Source: Clostridia bacterium (GTDB taxonomy: Bacteria > Bacillota_A > Clostridia > Lachnospirales > Lachnospiraceae). Taken from it: DNA of 8,235 bases. The number at the start of each line of letters is the position of its first letter. The first letter of the stretch is position 1. The notes under the pieces were generated by a model that saw only the letters and a program-made list of their open reading frames with translations, searched no databases and was not told where the DNA came from. This document shows, piece by piece, positions 7,076-8,235 of this stretch. The DNA lies in contig JAAYYM010000682.1 in NCBI GenBank assembly GCA_012515365.1, positions 1-8,235 on the forward strand, written 5' to 3'. The translations under genes were made by a program, and so were the position numbers.

Positions 7076-7804
7076 ATGATGACGAGAATGCAAAAAGGAT
7101 TTCTGGCTTTTATCATCACGATGCTTGTTGTGAGTCTGGGATACCTGATACTAAAAAACAACTTCACAGTAACCAATGTCATTGTTGAGGGAAGCGAGCA
7201 TTATACGGACGATGAAATAAAGGCATTGATCCTGGATGATAAATTTGGTAATAATTCAATTTATTACTATTTTAAGTATTATAATAATGAAGTGGAAGAT
7301 ATTCCTTTTATTGAGAAGATCGAAATCGATCTGCCCTCGACAGACACCATTAAGATACATGTTTATGAGAAAGCAGTGGCGGGGTATGTGGAATTCCTAG
7401 GGAGATATCTTTATTTTGATAAGGATGGAATTGTAGTTGAGAGCTCTTTGTCACAGATGGAAGGAATTCCATATGTAACAGGGCTTCATTTTGAACATGT
7501 GGTGCTACATGAAAAACTGCCGGTCGAGGATGATCAGATCTTTAAACTGATTTTGAACCTGACTCAGCTGCTGACAAAATATTCAATTGCAACAGACAGG
7601 ATCTATTTTGATTCAGACTATAATATCACGCTTTATTTTGGCCAGACGCAGATTTATCTGGGTCCGAATAAGGATATTGATGAGAAAATTAATACCCTGC
7701 AAAGCATTTTACCAAAGATGAATGGCAGAAAAGGTGTTCTTCATATGGAAAATTATGATGGTGAAAACGGGAAATTTACCTTTCAGCTTGACGATAATGA
7801 ATGA
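7076..7804 (+). CDS. ftsQ: Cell division protein FtsQ/DivIB
   Basis: This is a bitopic divisome protein that connects cytoplasmic ring components with the septal synthase FtsW-PBP through FtsL/FtsB-type partners. The 242-residue product has a short basic N-terminus, one membrane helix at about 8-26, and an external POTRA domain starting at FTVTNVIVEGSEHYTDDEI (30-48) and ending near YEKAVAGYV (97-105), the usual junction of FtsQ proteins. The beta domain follows to about residue 239, with little tail. The cytoplasmic part is only about 7 residues, much shorter than in E. coli FtsQ. ATG 7076, ATG 7079 and ATG 7088 are all in frame; AAGGG at 7058-7062, overlapping the murA stop, is a rather distant SD for them, so the exact start is less certain than the gene. 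It is placed directly before ftsZ, with no ftsA between. Sequence identity in this family is low, but position and domain order agree. Confidence 0.9.
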   Translation: MMTRMQKGFLAFIITMLVVSLGYLILKNNFTVTNVIVEGSEHYTDDEIKALILDDKFGNNSIYYYFKYYNNEVEDIPFIEKIEIDLPSTDTIKIHVYEKAVAGYVEFLGRYLYFDKDGIVVESSLSQMEGIPYVTGLHFEHVVLHEKLPVEDDQIFKLILNLTQLLTKYSIATDRIYFDSDYNITLYFGQTQIYLGPNKDIDEKINTLQSILPKMNGRKGVLHMENYDGENGKFTFQLDDNE

Positions 7805-7806
7805 AA

Positions 7807-7834
7807 TTGTACCAAATGAACCAAAAAATATAAT
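7807..7834 (+). promoter_or_regulatory. Candidate sigma-A promoter P1 for ftsZ
   Basis: A perfect -10 TATAAT (7829-7834) lies 16 nt after TTGTAC (7807-7812), which keeps only the TTG of the -35 consensus. The region is strongly AT-rich. Transcription would start near 7841. The -35 begins just after the ftsQ stop, so the promoter is fully intergenic and would serve ftsZ alone. Confidence 0.5.
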
Positions 7835-7851
7835 AAATTTTCAAATTTAGG

Positions 7852-7880
7852 TTGATAATTCCGAAAAAAAATTATATGAT
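7852..7880 (+). promoter_or_regulatory. Candidate sigma-A promoter P2 for ftsZ
   Basis: TTGATA (7852-7857) and TATGAT (7875-7880) each match the consensus hexamer at 5 of 6 positions and are separated by the optimal 17 nt, including an A-run. The predicted start is near 7887, giving a leader of about 122 nt before the ftsZ TTG. The -10 box is the outer part of the left arm of a perfect inverted repeat (7875-7907), so occupancy of that repeat would block or change this promoter. Confidence 0.65.
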
Positions 7881-7907
7881 AGAATAAATGTGAGTAATTC
7901 TATCATA
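7875..7907 (+). repeat. Perfect 11-bp inverted repeat overlapping the P2 -10 box; possible operator or 5' hairpin
   Basis: TATGATAGAAT (7875-7885) and ATTCTATCATA (7897-7907) are exact reverse complements separated by 11 nt, giving about 22 bp between arm centres, or two helical turns. A second, 10-bp palindrome AATCTAGATT (7907-7916) adjoins the right arm. No T-tract follows, so it is not an intrinsic terminator. The position over -10 and +1 suits a repressor operator. Alternatively, transcripts from P1 or from upstream would fold it as a stem-loop. Confidence 0.6.
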
Positions 7908-7974
7908 ATCTAGATTGGGACATACTGTTTATGATGTCGTAAATGATTGTGGAATTGTTTATATATGATTTAAC

Positions 7975-8001
7975 AGGAGTATAAAAGGAGTATAAAGGAG
8001 G
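7975..8001 (+). promoter_or_regulatory. Shine-Dalgarno ladder in front of ftsZ; the last copy sets the TTG start
   Basis: AGGAGTATAA occurs at 7975-7984 and again at 7986-7995, directly followed by a consensus AGGAGG at 7996-8001 that lies 7 nt before TTG 8009. Only the last copy is correctly spaced for ftsZ. An in-frame TAA at 7982-7984, with no ATG or GTG before 8009, excludes an upstream start, and the next in-frame ATG (residue 31) lies after the GTP-binding loop. Confidence 0.8.
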
Positions 8002-8008
8002 AGTAGCC

Positions 8009-8235
8009 TTGCTGGAAATTAAGACAAATGAAGCCGAGTCCGCAGCAAAAATTATTGTTGTAGGTGTGGGCGGAGCAGGCAACAATGCCGTAAATCGGAT
8101 GATTGATGAAAACATCGGAGGGGTTGAGTTCATCGGAATCAATACGGATAAGCAGGCGTTGCAGCTATGTAAATCTCCAAGATTGCTGCAAATAGGGGAT
8201 AAATTAACAAAAGGACTTGGCGCTGGAGCCAAACC
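8009..8235 (+). CDS. ftsZ: Cell division protein FtsZ, N-terminal part (runs off the window)
   Basis: FtsZ is the tubulin-like GTPase that polymerises into the Z ring and recruits the divisome. Only the first 75 codons are present. The N-terminus [14 protein letters not shown] leads into the first beta strand and the GTP-binding loop [15 protein letters not shown] (17-31), then [14 protein letters not shown] (38-51) and [14 protein letters not shown] (62-75), all classical FtsZ motifs in the correct order. The start is TTG at 8009, forced by an upstream in-frame stop (7982-7984) and supported by AGGAGG at 7996-8001. It lies 204 bp after ftsQ and has its own candidate promoters, so it can be expressed independently of the wall-synthesis genes upstream. 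ftsA, which precedes ftsZ in Bacillus and E. coli, is not present here. Confidence 0.97.
   Translation, partial: MLEIKTNEAESAAKIIVVGVGGAGNNAVNRMIDENIGGVEFIGINTDKQALQLCKSPRLLQIGDKLTKGLGAGAK

Noticed and set aside
6820..7182. 120-codon reverse-strand ORF across the murA-ftsQ junction
   Set aside because: It is antisense to the conserved MurA C-terminus and the FtsQ N-terminus, with no independent coding evidence.
7063..7188. 41-codon ORF from ATG 7063 overlapping the start of ftsQ in another frame
   Set aside because: The AAGGG directly touches the ATG, leaving no SD spacing. The product has no recognisable features and overlaps the FtsQ membrane and POTRA region.
7875..7916. Inverted repeat as an intrinsic terminator after ftsQ
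   Set aside because: The stem is AT-rich with only 2 G-C pairs per arm, and no T-tract follows the right arm.
7903..8232. 109-codon reverse-strand ORF over the ftsZ leader and start
   Set aside because: It is antisense to a clear FtsZ sequence, and its composition is what the reverse complement of FtsZ codons would give.

Overview
The window is a stretch of the division and cell wall (dcw) cluster of a low-to-moderate GC Gram-positive bacterium. The most likely source is a Clostridia member of the Lachnospiraceae type (Roseburia/Eubacterium/Blautia relatives). That placement is an inference from strong AGGAGG-type ribosome sites, AT-rich sigma-A promoters, TTG starts, protein wording such as the FtsZ N-terminus and the FtsW 'PEAQNDMIF' motif, and the gene order. 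No rRNA, tRNA, mobile element, CRISPR array or phage gene was seen. Every gene lies on the + strand.

Layout: (1) 3-332, the C-terminal tail of an upstream protein, very acidic and ending in three 8-residue D/N-P-x-T-G repeats, probably the end of a first class B penicillin-binding protein. (2) 400-2154, a complete class B penicillin-binding protein with an SxxK / SxN / KTA active site. (3) 2192-3148, mraY. (4) 3174-4550, murD. (5) 4560-5723, ftsW. (6) about 5788-7059, murA. (7) 7076-7804, ftsQ/divIB. (8) 7805-8008, a regulatory interval with two good sigma-A-type promoters, a perfect 11-bp inverted repeat over the second -10 box and a ladder of Shine-Dalgarno-like repeats. (9) 8009 to the window end, the 5' part of ftsZ, starting with TTG.

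How the genes work together: MurA commits UDP-GlcNAc to peptidoglycan synthesis, MurD adds D-glutamate to UDP-MurNAc-L-Ala, and MraY moves the finished phospho-MurNAc-pentapeptide onto undecaprenyl phosphate to give lipid I. FtsW polymerises lipid II and the class B PBP cross-links the strands at the septum. FtsQ/DivIB links the inner divisome to the periplasmic-side enzymes, and FtsZ forms the ring that places them. Short spacers (9-67 bp) from the first PBP tail to ftsQ, with no hairpin plus T-tract between genes, suggest one long transcript. ftsZ appears to have its own additional promoters.

This is mainly a conserved housekeeping locus, and I do not see a previously undescribed system. 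The points worth a second look are the ftsZ leader (promoter-overlapping palindrome and repeated SD ladder), the KTG-to-KTA change and SpoVD-like cysteine pair in the PBP, the acidic repeat tail, murA in the position where murG/murB sit in Bacillus, the absence of ftsA between ftsQ and ftsZ, and the TTG starts of murA and ftsZ.
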